Of a stretch of 64,000 nucleotides of DNA, positions 56,536 through 64,000 are shown one piece after another. The translations under genes were made by a program, and so were the position numbers. Position 1 is the stretch's first letter; the number at the start of each line of letters is the position of its first letter. The stretch is taken from contig JAQGDQ010002393.1 of assembly GCA_030141605.1 (NCBI GenBank), positions 64,001-128,000 on the forward strand, given 5' to 3'. The DNA comes from Tubiluchus corallicola (Eukaryota; Priapulida; Priapulimorpha; Priapulimorphida; Tubiluchidae). Below the pieces are notes generated by a model. That model was not told the origin of the DNA, did no database searches, and worked only from the letters and a program-made list of their open reading frames with translations.

Positions 56536-59004
56536 TTAATGATAGTACATTCTTTTCACTCGGGGAGAAATACTAGTAAGTATTTCATAGGGTATAGTTT
56601 CTAACTGTTTTGACAGTTCTGTAATAGTGTTTTTTTCACCAAAGACAATTACTGTATCTCCTTCCTTTGTTTGTGGCACGTGAGTAATATCTACCATACA
56701 CATATCCATACATATGTTGCCTATGGTGGGTACTTGCTGGTTGTTGATAAGGAACTTTCCCTTGCCATTACTTAGCCTTCGGTCTATCCCATCGGCATAG
56801 CCTATGGGCAATGTTGCAATGGTAGTATCTTGTAGAGCCACTCCTTTTCTACTATATCCTACGGTTTCTCCTTTTTTTACATATTTTATCTGCGATATAA
56901 TAGTTTTCAGTGTGCTAGTATTCATAAGAGGGCTACCTGTTTGACTACTAATGCCATACAACCCTATACCAAGTCGTACCATTTCGTATTGATATTGTGG
57001 GTGTCGTTCTATACCTGCAGAGTTGAGCAAATGACGTGTAATGGGGTAACCAAGTGCTTTTATCACTGTCTGGCTTATTTGTTGAAAAGTGTTTGCTTGC
57101 TGCTTGGTGAAACTGTCAAACTGTGCATCATCGCTTCCTACAAGATGTGAAAATATAGTTTTAACAGTAAGTTCTTTTTTCTGTTTCAATTGTGTTATCA
57201 GTGGGTGAATATCCTCTATCTCAAAACCAAGACGTTTCATTCCTGTGTCTATTTTCAGGTGTATGTAGTAGGTGTGTAGTCCACTTTTTCTAAATGCATT
57301 GTAGAATTGGTCAAGTATTTTGAGAGAATATATTTCAGGTTCTAAGTTGTATTCTATCAAGGTTTTAAAGCTATTGGCAGCAGGGTTCATTACCATTATT
57401 GGTAGATGTATGCCTGCTTTTCGTAAAATTACACCTTCGTCAGCAAATGCTACGGCAAGATAATTGACCCCATTGTATTGCAATAGATTAGCTATTTCGT
57501 AAGAACCACTGCCGTAGGAAAGGGCTTTTACTACTGCCATTATTTGAGTGGTGGGTCTTAGTTGTTTTTTAAAGTGGTTGTAGTTGTGGGTTATAGCATT
57601 GAGGTCTATTTCTAAAGTAGTGGAGTGGGTCTTCTTTTGCAATTCATTACTTATGTGTTCAAATTTGAAACTTCTAGCACCTTTTAGTAGTATGGCTGTG
57701 TTTGTAAATTGTTTTTTTAAGTCAGAAGCAAGGAACTCCTCTAAGGTGCGAAACATTCTTTTTTTTATAGTAAAAGCATTTTGATTTCTTTGTAATGCTT
57801 CTCCTATGCCTATAAGTTGGTCTATATGGTTTTGTTGCAATAGCTGTGCTACTTGTGTGTAAAGGGCTTTTTCTGTTAGTCCTGTTTGTAGAATATCTGA
57901 TAAAATAACAGCTTTTTTTGGATGCTGGGTTTGTTGGTTTAATAAATTAGTTGCTATGTTGAGTGAAGTAAGGTCAGAGTTATAACTATCGTTGATGATA
58001 GTTGTGTTGTTCTCTCCCTCTATAACTTCCAACCGCATTTCTACGGGGGTAAGTTGTTGTATCTGTTGGGTAATATATTCCTCAGAAAGATTTTGGAGGA
58101 GCAGGTAGCACCAACAATGTATTGCATTTTCTATAGAGGCTTTATCAGTAAAAGGTATGGTTATCTGTTTTTTTGTATTGTGGTATTGGGCAGTAATAAG
58201 GGTATTTGCTGCACTGCTCTCTATTTTTAATATGCGTAAGTGTGCATTTTCTTGCTTGCCCCAAGAAAACAACTGTAAAGGGTTCTTTTTTGTGAAAGCC
58301 TGTATTCCTTTTTCTATTTCAGGATAATCGTTGCAGTATATGAGTATTCGGGTATTAATGAAAAGTTGTAGTTTTTCTTTTACTTTTTTTCGTAAACTTT
58401 TGAAATTTTCTTGATGGGCATTACCTATATTAGTAAATATTCCTATAGTGGGGTCAATAATTGGCTGTAGTTTTTGCATTTCTCCCACTTCTGATATACC
58501 TGCTTCAAAAATACCAAGTTCTGTCTCGTTGTTGAGCAACCAAATAGAAAGGGGAACTCCTATTTGCGAATTGTAGCTTTTCGGACTTCGTGTTATGTTG
58601 TACTTGGGGTTGAGCAGTTGAAAAAGCCATTCTTTAACAATAGTCTTTCCATTGCTTCCAGTAATACCTATTACTTCTTTTTGAAATTGGCTTCTTTTAT
58701 GGGTAGATAGTTTTTGTAGAGCTTGTGTAGTGTTTTTTACTTGTATAAAATGAGCTGTATGTAGTTGTTCAAATTGTGGTCGCCAGTTGTTGATTACAAA
58801 ATGCTTTACTCCTAGTTTATAAGCCTCTTCTATATAATTGTGTGCATCGTGATTGTATCCTTTGATAGCAAAAAATAAAGTGTTACGACTATTGATAAGG
58901 TTGCGTGTATCTATTGAAATATTTTCGATGGCAACATTGCTGGGCTGCAATAATTCTCCTTCTATTATAAGAGCAATATCTGTAAAGGTGTAGTTATTTT
59001 TCAT
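56536..59004 (-). CDS. murF-alr: bifunctional MurF ligase / alanine racemase
   Basis: This fused cytoplasmic enzyme of peptidoglycan synthesis has 822 residues. The N-terminal half is MurF-like (D-Ala-D-Ala adding ligase): SIDTRNLINSRNTLFFAIKG (about 31-50), P-loop GITGSNGKT (113-121), IGIFTNIGNAHQENF (in the centre) and INDSYNSDLTSL. The C-terminal half (from about 455) is alanine racemase: LEIDLNAITHNYNHF, PLP lysine Lys493 in VVKALSYGSG, HLKIDTGMKRLGFE, and GYADGIDRRLSNGKG with CMDMCMVD. The fusion is a regular Bacteroidota trait, not a mistake: D-Ala supply and use sit in one chain. The family GYGHG-like loop reads SYGSG here. Confidence 0.94.
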   Translation of the reverse strand: MKNNYTFTDIALIIEGELLQPSNVAIENISIDTRNLINSRNTLFFAIKGYNHDAHNYIEEAYKLGVKHFVINNWRPQFEQLHTAHFIQVKNTTQALQKLSTHKRSQFQKEVIGITGSNGKTIVKEWLFQLLNPKYNITRSPKSYNSQIGVPLSIWLLNNETELGIFEAGISEVGEMQKLQPIIDPTIGIFTNIGNAHQENFKSLRKKVKEKLQLFINTRILIYCNDYPEIEKGIQAFTKKNPLQLFSWGKQENAHLRILKIESSAANTLITAQYHNTKKQITIPFTDKASIENAIHCWCYLLLQNLSEEYITQQIQQLTPVEMRLEVIEGENNTTIINDSYNSDLTSLNIATNLLNQQTQHPKKAVILSDILQTGLTEKALYTQVAQLLQQNHIDQLIGIGEALQRNQNAFTIKKRMFRTLEEFLASDLKKQFTNTAILLKGARSFKFEHISNELQKKTHSTTLEIDLNAITHNYNHFKKQLRPTTQIMAVVKALSYGSGSYEIANLLQYNGVNYLAVAFADEGVILRKAGIHLPIMVMNPAANSFKTLIEYNLEPEIYSLKILDQFYNAFRKSGLHTYYIHLKIDTGMKRLGFEIEDIHPLITQLKQKKELTVKTIFSHLVGSDDAQFDSFTKQQANTFQQISQTVIKALGYPITRHLLNSAGIERHPQYQYEMVRLGIGLYGISSQTGSPLMNTSTLKTIISQIKYVKKGETVGYSRKGVALQDTTIATLPIGYADGIDRRLSNGKGKFLINNQQVPTIGNICMDMCMVDITHVPQTKEGDTVIVFGEKNTITELSKQLETIPYEILTSISPRVKRMYYH

Positions 59005-59029
59005 TTTGTGATTATTTGTGCTTCTATTA

Positions 59030-59037
59030 CAAAGATA
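59030..59037 (-). promoter_or_regulatory. -7 box upstream of murF-alr
   Basis: On the minus strand TATCTTTG matches TAnnTTTG, 25 bases before the start. The -33 element is poor (TTA at the right distance), so this is tentative. Confidence 0.35.
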
Positions 59038-59089
59038 AATATATTTTACAATGATTGTAAATCAACTTTTATCTTGGCAATATATTACC

Positions 59090-59857
59090 TTAATTGTTAG
59101 ATAAATCTGTAAGCACTTCACAGCCTTTGGGGGTAACAAGAACAGTATGTTCGAACTGTGCGGACAACTTTTTATCTATAGTTCGCACTGTCCACTTATC
59201 GTGGGGGTCTATATCTATTTTGGGCGACCCTAAATTTATCATAGGTTCGATGGTGAATATCATTCCTGCCTCCATTGTTTTTCCTGAATTTTTTTTAGCT
59301 ATATGGTTTACTTGTGGTTCTTCGTGAAATTTTATACCCACTCCGTGTCCCGTAAATTCATATACTACACTCAAGCCTTTGGAGTGTGCATAGCGTGCTA
59401 TAAAAAAACCTATATTTCCAAATTTATTTTTAGCTCTCACCTGTTGTATACCAAGCTCTAAACAATGTTTTGTAGCGTTGATGAGGTATTTGGCTTCGTT
59501 GCTTATTTCTCCTATGGTATACATCCTGCTTGTATCTCCAAAGTAGCCACCTAAAATGGTACTTACATCTATGTTAAGAATATCTCCTTCTTTCAGTATA
59601 TCTTTTTTAGAAGGTATACCGTGGCAAACCACATCGTTGATAGAAATGCAGGATGACTTGGGATAACCGTTATAATTCAAGGTAGCAGGTATAGCCCCAT
59701 TGTCTCTCATATACTCTTCTATCTTATTATCCAAATATTCGGTATTTACTCCTTCTTTCACAAAGGGTGCTATGTAATCTAATGTTTTAGCAGAAAGCAC
59801 ACAGCTTTTTCGTATTCCTTCTATCTGTTCAGCATTTTTTATAATTATTTTTTCCAT
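59090..59857 (-). CDS. map: type I methionine aminopeptidase
   Basis: It removes the initiator Met from new proteins. It has 255 residues of the pita-bread fold. The metal ligands are visible: Asp in NIDVSTILGGYFGD (two Asp), His in GHGVGIKFHEEP, Glu in MIFTIEPMI and Glu in FEHTVLV. CHGIPSKKDILKEGD gives the substrate-pocket His. There is no N-terminal extension. It lies upstream of murF-alr in the same direction with an 85-base gap, and diverges from queE across 181 bases. Confidence 0.96.
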   Translation of the reverse strand: MEKIIIKNAEQIEGIRKSCVLSAKTLDYIAPFVKEGVNTEYLDNKIEEYMRDNGAIPATLNYNGYPKSSCISINDVVCHGIPSKKDILKEGDILNIDVSTILGGYFGDTSRMYTIGEISNEAKYLINATKHCLELGIQQVRAKNKFGNIGFFIARYAHSKGLSVVYEFTGHGVGIKFHEEPQVNHIAKKNSGKTMEAGMIFTIEPMINLGSPKIDIDPHDKWTVRTIDKKLSAQFEHTVLVTPKGCEVLTDLSNN

Positions 59858-60001
59858 TTTATTCCATTTTATTATAATTAGAGATAAACCAGTCTTTTAT
59901 GTACTTGGGAACATTAGTTTGTTTCTAACTAAAAAGATTGATATTTAAAAACTAAAAGCAGTCATTTCTGCTGCCACAAAGAATTGCAAGTATAATTTGT
60001 G

Positions 60002-60009
60002 TATCTTTG
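60002..60009 (+). promoter_or_regulatory. possible -7 box of queE-apt
   Basis: TATCTTTG matches TAnnTTTG, 29 bases before the queE ATG. The upstream TTG is only 15 bases away (59984-59986), closer than usual, so the call is weak. Confidence 0.35.
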
Positions 60010-60038
60010 TATTTTTTTGATTTTTTTTATAAATGTAG

Positions 60039-60587
60039 ATGAAACGTTACAAAATAAATGATATATTTTATTCTTTGCAAGGTGAAGGTCATTTTGTTGG
60101 TACGCCAGCCATATTTATCCGTTTTGCGAACTGCAATTTAAGTTGTGAGTTTTGTGATACTGATTTTGACCTTAGAACAGAAATGAGTAAAGAAGAAATA
60201 GCAGAAAAGATACAAGGTTATGCAAGTAGAACTATTGTATTTACAGGTGGAGAACCGGCTTTACAGGTCGATAGTGAGCTATGTGTGTATTTAAAACAAA
60301 GGGGCTACAAGCTACATATTGAGACTAATGGGACGAGAGAACTTCCTAATGAAATAGATTGGATAACGGTAAGCCCCAAAAAAAAGACTTGGATATTAAA
60401 AAGGGGGGATGAATTAAAATTACTATATTTGGGACAAGATTTAAGCCTTTATGAAAATAGTCATTTCAAATATTATTACCTTCAGCCTATATCTACAGAA
60501 AATACAGAGGAATGTATAGAAATAGTAAAGAGAAAACCTAAGTGGAAATTGAGTTTGCAAATACAAAAGTTTATAGACATAAAATAA
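60039..60587 (+). CDS. queE: 7-carboxy-7-deazaguanine synthase
   Basis: This radical-SAM enzyme of queuosine/7-deazapurine synthesis has 182 residues, the compact length usual in Bacteroidota. The start INDIFYSLQGEGHFVGTPAIFIRFANCNLSCEFCDTDF (in parts, about 6-43) holds the CxxxCxxC cluster motif (Cys32, Cys36, Cys39), and IVFTGGEPALQ (about 65-75) the SAM-binding GGEP motif. IETNGTRELP and WITVSPKKK follow. It lies 10 bases before apt. The partner genes queC, queD and queF are not in the window. Confidence 0.94.
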   Translation: MKRYKINDIFYSLQGEGHFVGTPAIFIRFANCNLSCEFCDTDFDLRTEMSKEEIAEKIQGYASRTIVFTGGEPALQVDSELCVYLKQRGYKLHIETNGTRELPNEIDWITVSPKKKTWILKRGDELKLLYLGQDLSLYENSHFKYYYLQPISTENTEECIEIVKRKPKWKLSLQIQKFIDIK

Positions 60588-60597
60588 TAAGTCTGTT

Positions 60598-61122
60598 ATG
60601 GATTATCTAAGAAAATTTATTAGAGAAATACCTGATTTTCCTCACGAAGGTGTACTATTTCGCGACTTTACACCTATGTTGCAAAATGCAGAAGCCTTTA
60701 ACAAGGTGATTGATAAACTGGCTGGAATTTATACTGAAAATGATATAGACTACATAGTAGGTTTAGATGCTAGAGGGTTTATTATAGGATCTGCTTTAGC
60801 ATATAAGATGAAACGTGGATTTGTGCCTGTGAGAAAGTTAGGTAAGTTACCTGCTGATAAAATTTCTTGTGAATACGACTTAGAATATGGTAAGGCTTGT
60901 GTGGAGCTGCACAAAGATGCAGTGAGGCCTAATGATAAAGTATTAGTAGTAGATGATGTGATTGCTACGGGAGGCACAGCAGTAGCTTCCATAAAATTAC
61001 TACAACAATTGCAAGCCAACATTATTGAGTTTGCAGCTATTATCAATCTAAAATTCTTAAAAGGAGATAAAAACATAAAAAATACAGGGGTGCCTGTAAT
61101 GTCTTTGTTCAATTTTGAATAA
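60598..61122 (+). CDS. apt: adenine phosphoribosyltransferase
   Basis: It salvages adenine with PRPP to give AMP. It has 174 residues. The family start IREIPDFPHEGVLFRDFTPML (in parts, about 8-28), VGLDARGFIIGSALAYKM (about 54-71), FVPVRKLGKLP (about 75-85) and the PRPP motif VLVVDDVIATGGTA (about 115-128) are intact. It follows queE by 10 bases and converges on the MFS gene with a 23-base gap. Confidence 0.96.
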   Translation: MDYLRKFIREIPDFPHEGVLFRDFTPMLQNAEAFNKVIDKLAGIYTENDIDYIVGLDARGFIIGSALAYKMKRGFVPVRKLGKLPADKISCEYDLEYGKACVELHKDAVRPNDKVLVVDDVIATGGTAVASIKLLQQLQANIIEFAAIINLKFLKGDKNIKNTGVPVMSLFNFE

Positions 61123-61145
61123 TTTTATATGTGTTGGGGGCAAAC

Positions 61146-62435
61146 CTAGCTCTTGACACCTTCAATCTTTTCTACTTTTCTCTCTGAAAATAGGACAAAA
61201 AAGATAGCTATTCCTAAAAATATTATAGACACAACATAGATAGAAGTAAAACCTAAGTTATTAAGTATACCAATACCTATAAGAGGTGCAAAAACTCCTC
61301 TCATACCTGTAAGTGATAGATGGATGGACTGATAGTCGTCCGCCTCATGAGGTTGCGAGAAATAAGAAGAACCAATGTTCCAAGCCAATATCATTGTAGA
61401 AGTAAATACAGCGTGAAAGAGAAAAGCAATGATAAGCATTGGAAAGACACTTACTCTGGAAATAACAAAATGATAGGGGAAATACTCTGTAAGAGCCGTG
61501 AATAGAAAGAATAAAAGCAATGAAGCAAAGGTAAAGGCTTGGAAACGTCGAGGGTCTAATTTATCCAACAACTTACCGCAATAGGGTATTAAAAAAATGG
61601 CCATTACATTAGGCATATTCTTATAGAAAGCCAAAGTAGTATAATTGAAGTTTAATACATCTTCGAAAAACCTACTAAGATAAGGGTAAGAAATCATCCA
61701 TCCTATCCCGTAAATAATAAAGCCTATCTCATAATCACGAAAGGCTTTATTTTGCCTTATAATCTTAGTTACTCTTTGTATAGTTAGTCCTATGGACTTA
61801 CGAAAACTTACCTTTGCCAATATCTCCGAAGGGGTATAATCTATGGTGGTAAGTATGTACATAGCAACAATGGATAGCACCGACATAATAGGATAGATAT
61901 ACCTAAATGCTCCGAAGTGAATATCAAAAACAATACCAATACCGAAAGAAGCAATAAGAATTATTAGTTTATTAACAGTGGTAGCGTAGCTATACAATTT
62001 ACCAAAATTTTCTTTTCTGTAATTGTGTTTTAAAAGTACATTAATAATAGGAAATAGAATAGGACGTGCTGCGAAAAAAATAAAGAAAATAATCAGAAAC
62101 AAATAACTGTAAATAGAGTTTTCCTCTGCAATGTTTTTTGGGAAAAAGGCAACAAGAATAAGAGGCAGGCGTGTGATGAGCGCCATTTTACGTAAAAACT
62201 TTCGTTTGTATTTTACTCTTTTTACAATTTCGTTAGCAAAAATAGAGGGAAGCAGAATAACTATCATTGCTTGAAATAAAACACCAAGCTGAAAATTTGT
62301 TCCTTGTAAATTTTTTAGCAACACAAACTCATTGAAAACCATAATGCCTTCTATCAAACCTTGAAAAACAGAGAACCAGCAATGAAGTAAAAAGGCTTTT
62401 TTTTCTTTGGAATTTAATTTATTTAATTTGAACAT
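61146..62435 (-). CDS. MFS transporter of unknown substrate
   Basis: This inner-membrane protein of 429 residues has about 11-12 hydrophobic segments in the MFS pattern, with a charged loop RVKYKRKFLRKMAL (about 68-81) after TM2 and a long central loop at about 200-225. No sugar- or drug-specific motif is recognised. Its start and that of the divergent nuclease-like gene are only about 80 bases apart (using the start chosen for the latter). Confidence 0.8.
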   Translation of the reverse strand: MFKLNKLNSKEKKAFLLHCWFSVFQGLIEGIMVFNEFVLLKNLQGTNFQLGVLFQAMIVILLPSIFANEIVKRVKYKRKFLRKMALITRLPLILVAFFPKNIAEENSIYSYLFLIIFFIFFAARPILFPIINVLLKHNYRKENFGKLYSYATTVNKLIILIASFGIGIVFDIHFGAFRYIYPIMSVLSIVAMYILTTIDYTPSEILAKVSFRKSIGLTIQRVTKIIRQNKAFRDYEIGFIIYGIGWMISYPYLSRFFEDVLNFNYTTLAFYKNMPNVMAIFLIPYCGKLLDKLDPRRFQAFTFASLLLFFLFTALTEYFPYHFVISRVSVFPMLIIAFLFHAVFTSTMILAWNIGSSYFSQPHEADDYQSIHLSLTGMRGVFAPLIGIGILNNLGFTSIYVVSIIFLGIAIFFVLFSERKVEKIEGVKS

Positions 62436-62468
62436 AAGATAACAGAATGGCCAATGAAATTGTTTTCA

Positions 62469-62476
62469 TACATTTG
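62469..62476 (+). promoter_or_regulatory. -7 box of the nuclease-like gene
   Basis: TACATTTG matches TAnnTTTG and lies 39 bases before the ATG at 62516, inside what would be coding sequence if the upstream ATG at 62447 were used. This favours the later start. Confidence 0.4.
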
Positions 62477-62515
62477 CACATTGATAACACAAACATACTA
62501 CAATTAATTTACATA

Positions 62516-63559
62516 ATGTTAACTTCAAAAGGTACAGTGCTTGTTATAATACTATTGTTTAGTATAGTTTTCTTGTTTTTTTTAAAGAGCAGTAAGAAGC
62601 CCAACAAAAAAATAAGAGTAGTATTCTACAATGTGGAAAATTTATTTGACATACACAACGACTCACTTGTTTATGATAATGACTTTACCCCACAAGGCAC
62701 AAAAAAATGGGATAGTCTTAAATACAATAAAAAGCTACAAAACATCAGTCGTGTTATTGCTGATGTAGGAGAGGAGCATCCACCAGAATTTGTAGCTCTT
62801 GCAGAGGTTGAAAACAGAATAGTGTTAGAAGATCTTATTAACCAGCCTTTACTTAAAAAGTTGAATTACAAGGTAGTACATCAAGATTCACCTGACAAAC
62901 GAGGCATAGATGTAGCTTTGCTTTATAACCCTAATGTTTTTCAAGTAGTATATACCAATGTTATCTCTATTAATTTTGTAGATGATACACTTGCTACTAC
63001 TCGCGATATACTGCACGTAGAAGGTACTATAAATAATGACGACACCTTGCATTTTTTTGTTAACCATTGGGTTTCTAAAAACAGAGCTAAAGAAAATTTC
63101 TTACGAAAGAGTAACTATACAGCACAAACTCTTAGAAATTACATAGAAGATAAATTACAAGCTACAAGCAAACTTATTGTATTAGGCGACTTCAATGCTC
63201 ATCCGCAAGAAAAAAGTATAGAACAGATTCTACAAGCATATAGAGTACCTGCCAAATATAAAAAAATAAGGCCTGCACAGCTTTATAGCCTTGCCCACAA
63301 TATAAGCCAAATGAGCTACAAGTATAAAAAAAACTGGTATAACTACGATCAAATAATAGTTACAGGTAACCTATTAAATAAAAAAAATAAAACAATTGCA
63401 ACCTCTTTACAACAACAGGTTTTTGTAGCTCCTTATCTTTTAGAAACGGATAAAACCTATGGAGGCAAAAAACCTTACCGTACTTACTCAGGCAAAAAAT
63501 ATTTGGCAGGTTATTCCGATCATTTGCCTATATATATTGACTTGCGCGTTACGAAATAG
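62516..63559 (+). CDS. endonuclease/exonuclease/phosphatase family protein, membrane-anchored
   Basis: This predicted metal-dependent phosphodiesterase has 347 residues from the ATG at 62516. The frame opens at 62447, but that start is only 11 bases from the divergent MFS gene and includes a promoter-like box. One membrane helix (about 7-24) precedes the EEP domain: VVFYNVENLFDIHND (about 35-49), FVALAEVENR (about 87-96, catalytic Glu), DVALLYNPNVF, HFFVNHWVSK, LIVLGDFNAHP (about 221-231, DFN motif) and GYSDHLPIYIDL (about 330-341, terminal His). The fold covers nucleases and phosphatases; the substrate is not readable. The anchor suggests action in the periplasm. Confidence 0.85.
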   Translation: MLTSKGTVLVIILLFSIVFLFFLKSSKKPNKKIRVVFYNVENLFDIHNDSLVYDNDFTPQGTKKWDSLKYNKKLQNISRVIADVGEEHPPEFVALAEVENRIVLEDLINQPLLKKLNYKVVHQDSPDKRGIDVALLYNPNVFQVVYTNVISINFVDDTLATTRDILHVEGTINNDDTLHFFVNHWVSKNRAKENFLRKSNYTAQTLRNYIEDKLQATSKLIVLGDFNAHPQEKSIEQILQAYRVPAKYKKIRPAQLYSLAHNISQMSYKYKKNWYNYDQIIVTGNLLNKKNKTIATSLQQQVFVAPYLLETDKTYGGKKPYRTYSGKKYLAGYSDHLPIYIDLRVTK

Positions 63560-63655
63560 ATAGTGTAGAATTAAGTTTTAATGAATGTTCTTGTTTTTTG
63601 CAAAGAAGGACAAAAATGTTACTCTACGTTGTAGGTTAATTAAATTCTGCATACT
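63560..63655. other. spacer between the nuclease-like gene and a gene relic
   Basis: No gene, promoter or terminator is recognised in this stretch. The remainder of the window to base 64000 is covered by the relic at 63656-63955 and about 45 further bases with no feature seen. Confidence 0.4.
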
Positions 63656-63955
63656 TTATTTTGTAATGTAAAGAATAGGCCAATTACGATCGCTCAGCCA
63701 CTTCCAAGGATTATTATCATCTGTACCAAATTACCAGTCAGCAAAAACAGACTCATCGCTATTACCTATATCTATATAATCATTTTCTCCTCTTTTCTTC
63801 AAATTACTCCCTGAAGAAACATCTGTTCCACCAGCAGATATACCTTGTCCTGTGCTAAGTATATCCCAACAAAGACAGTAAGTATAGGTGTAGTCTGTGC
63901 TTATTTGTTGGACGGGTATGGCAGTACCTCTATTACAGATAAGTAAAGCTACACC
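63656..63955 (-). pseudogene. broken C-terminal fragment of a large repeat-type surface protein
   Basis: One minus-strand frame reads for 74 codons from 63955 down to a TAA at 63731-63733, continues open for 24 codons, and ends at TAA 63656-63658. It has no start, and a further in-frame stop lies just upstream (63956-63958). The sequence includes GQGISAGGTDVSSGSNLKK, DYIDIGNSDESVF, and after the stop FGTDDNNPWKWLSDRNWPIL. The closing NPWKWL..R.WPIL pattern resembles the ends of large secreted Bacteroidota proteins with GLUG-like repeats. The original family is uncertain. Confidence 0.5.
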
Positions 63956-64000
63956 TTACTATGAGCCTAAAAAAATTCTTTAAAGAAACTATCTTACTTG

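Overview
This is an AT-rich window from a member of the Bacteroidota, most likely a Flavobacteriia-type organism. The evidence is a SusC/SusD/SusE outer-membrane starch uptake system, an amylase ending in a type IX secretion (Por) sorting domain, a GldB-type lipoprotein, a fused MurF-alanine racemase, and Bacteroidota-type promoters (TTG, about 18-20 bases, TAnnTTTG). The genetic code is standard. I found no tRNA, rRNA, CRISPR array, complete insertion sequence or prophage.

Layout. (1) 1-18856: a plus-strand maltodextrin/starch utilisation locus. SusC (5' end cut by the window edge), SusD and a short SusE bind and import glucan. A periplasmic GH13 of SusA type, a T9SS-exported multidomain GH13, a GH31 alpha-glucosidase and a GH13 lipoprotein cut it up. 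A sugar:cation symporter, beta-phosphoglucomutase and GH65 maltose phosphorylase then import maltose and convert it by phosphorolysis to glucose and glucose 6-phosphate. (2) 19159-24552: a BlaI/M56 regulator pair whose M56 gene looks split in two, a TonB-dependent receptor-like protein, and a LacI-type regulator on the minus strand that probably controls the maltodextrin locus. (3) 24741-28747: a minus-strand operon argC, mscS-like, gldB-like, rsmI-like. (4) 29063-34256: thrA, thrB, thrC, with unusually long gaps between them. One gap holds the remains of a DNA methyltransferase, and the aspartokinase half of ThrA has lost its active-site signatures. (5) 34316-39100: gyrB, a large AT-rich gap with a 35-base near-palindrome, and two GT2 glycosyltransferases. 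(6) 39186-46063: a Cu/Ag-type RND efflux operon (small Cys-rich secreted protein, CusA, TolC-like, CusB) behind a clear promoter. (7) 46168-62435: mostly housekeeping genes: nadA, rho, rpoD, rpe, a membrane GT2, nadC-nadB, a Yellow/MRJP-like lipoprotein, a DUF3575-like protein, murF-alr, map, queE-apt and an MFS transporter. (8) 62516-64000: an endonuclease/exonuclease/phosphatase-family protein, then a broken minus-strand gene fragment.

How the parts fit. The first 18.9 kb is one coherent pathway from polysaccharide capture outside the cell to glucose 6-phosphate in the cytoplasm. It combines hydrolysis outside the inner membrane with ATP-saving phosphorolysis inside. The rest is core metabolism, envelope synthesis and information processing, interspersed with decayed gene fragments at 18891-19013, 31513-31704 and 63656-63955. 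The most unusual observations are the apparently dead aspartokinase domain of ThrA, the methyltransferase relic between thrA and thrB, and the split M56 sensor.
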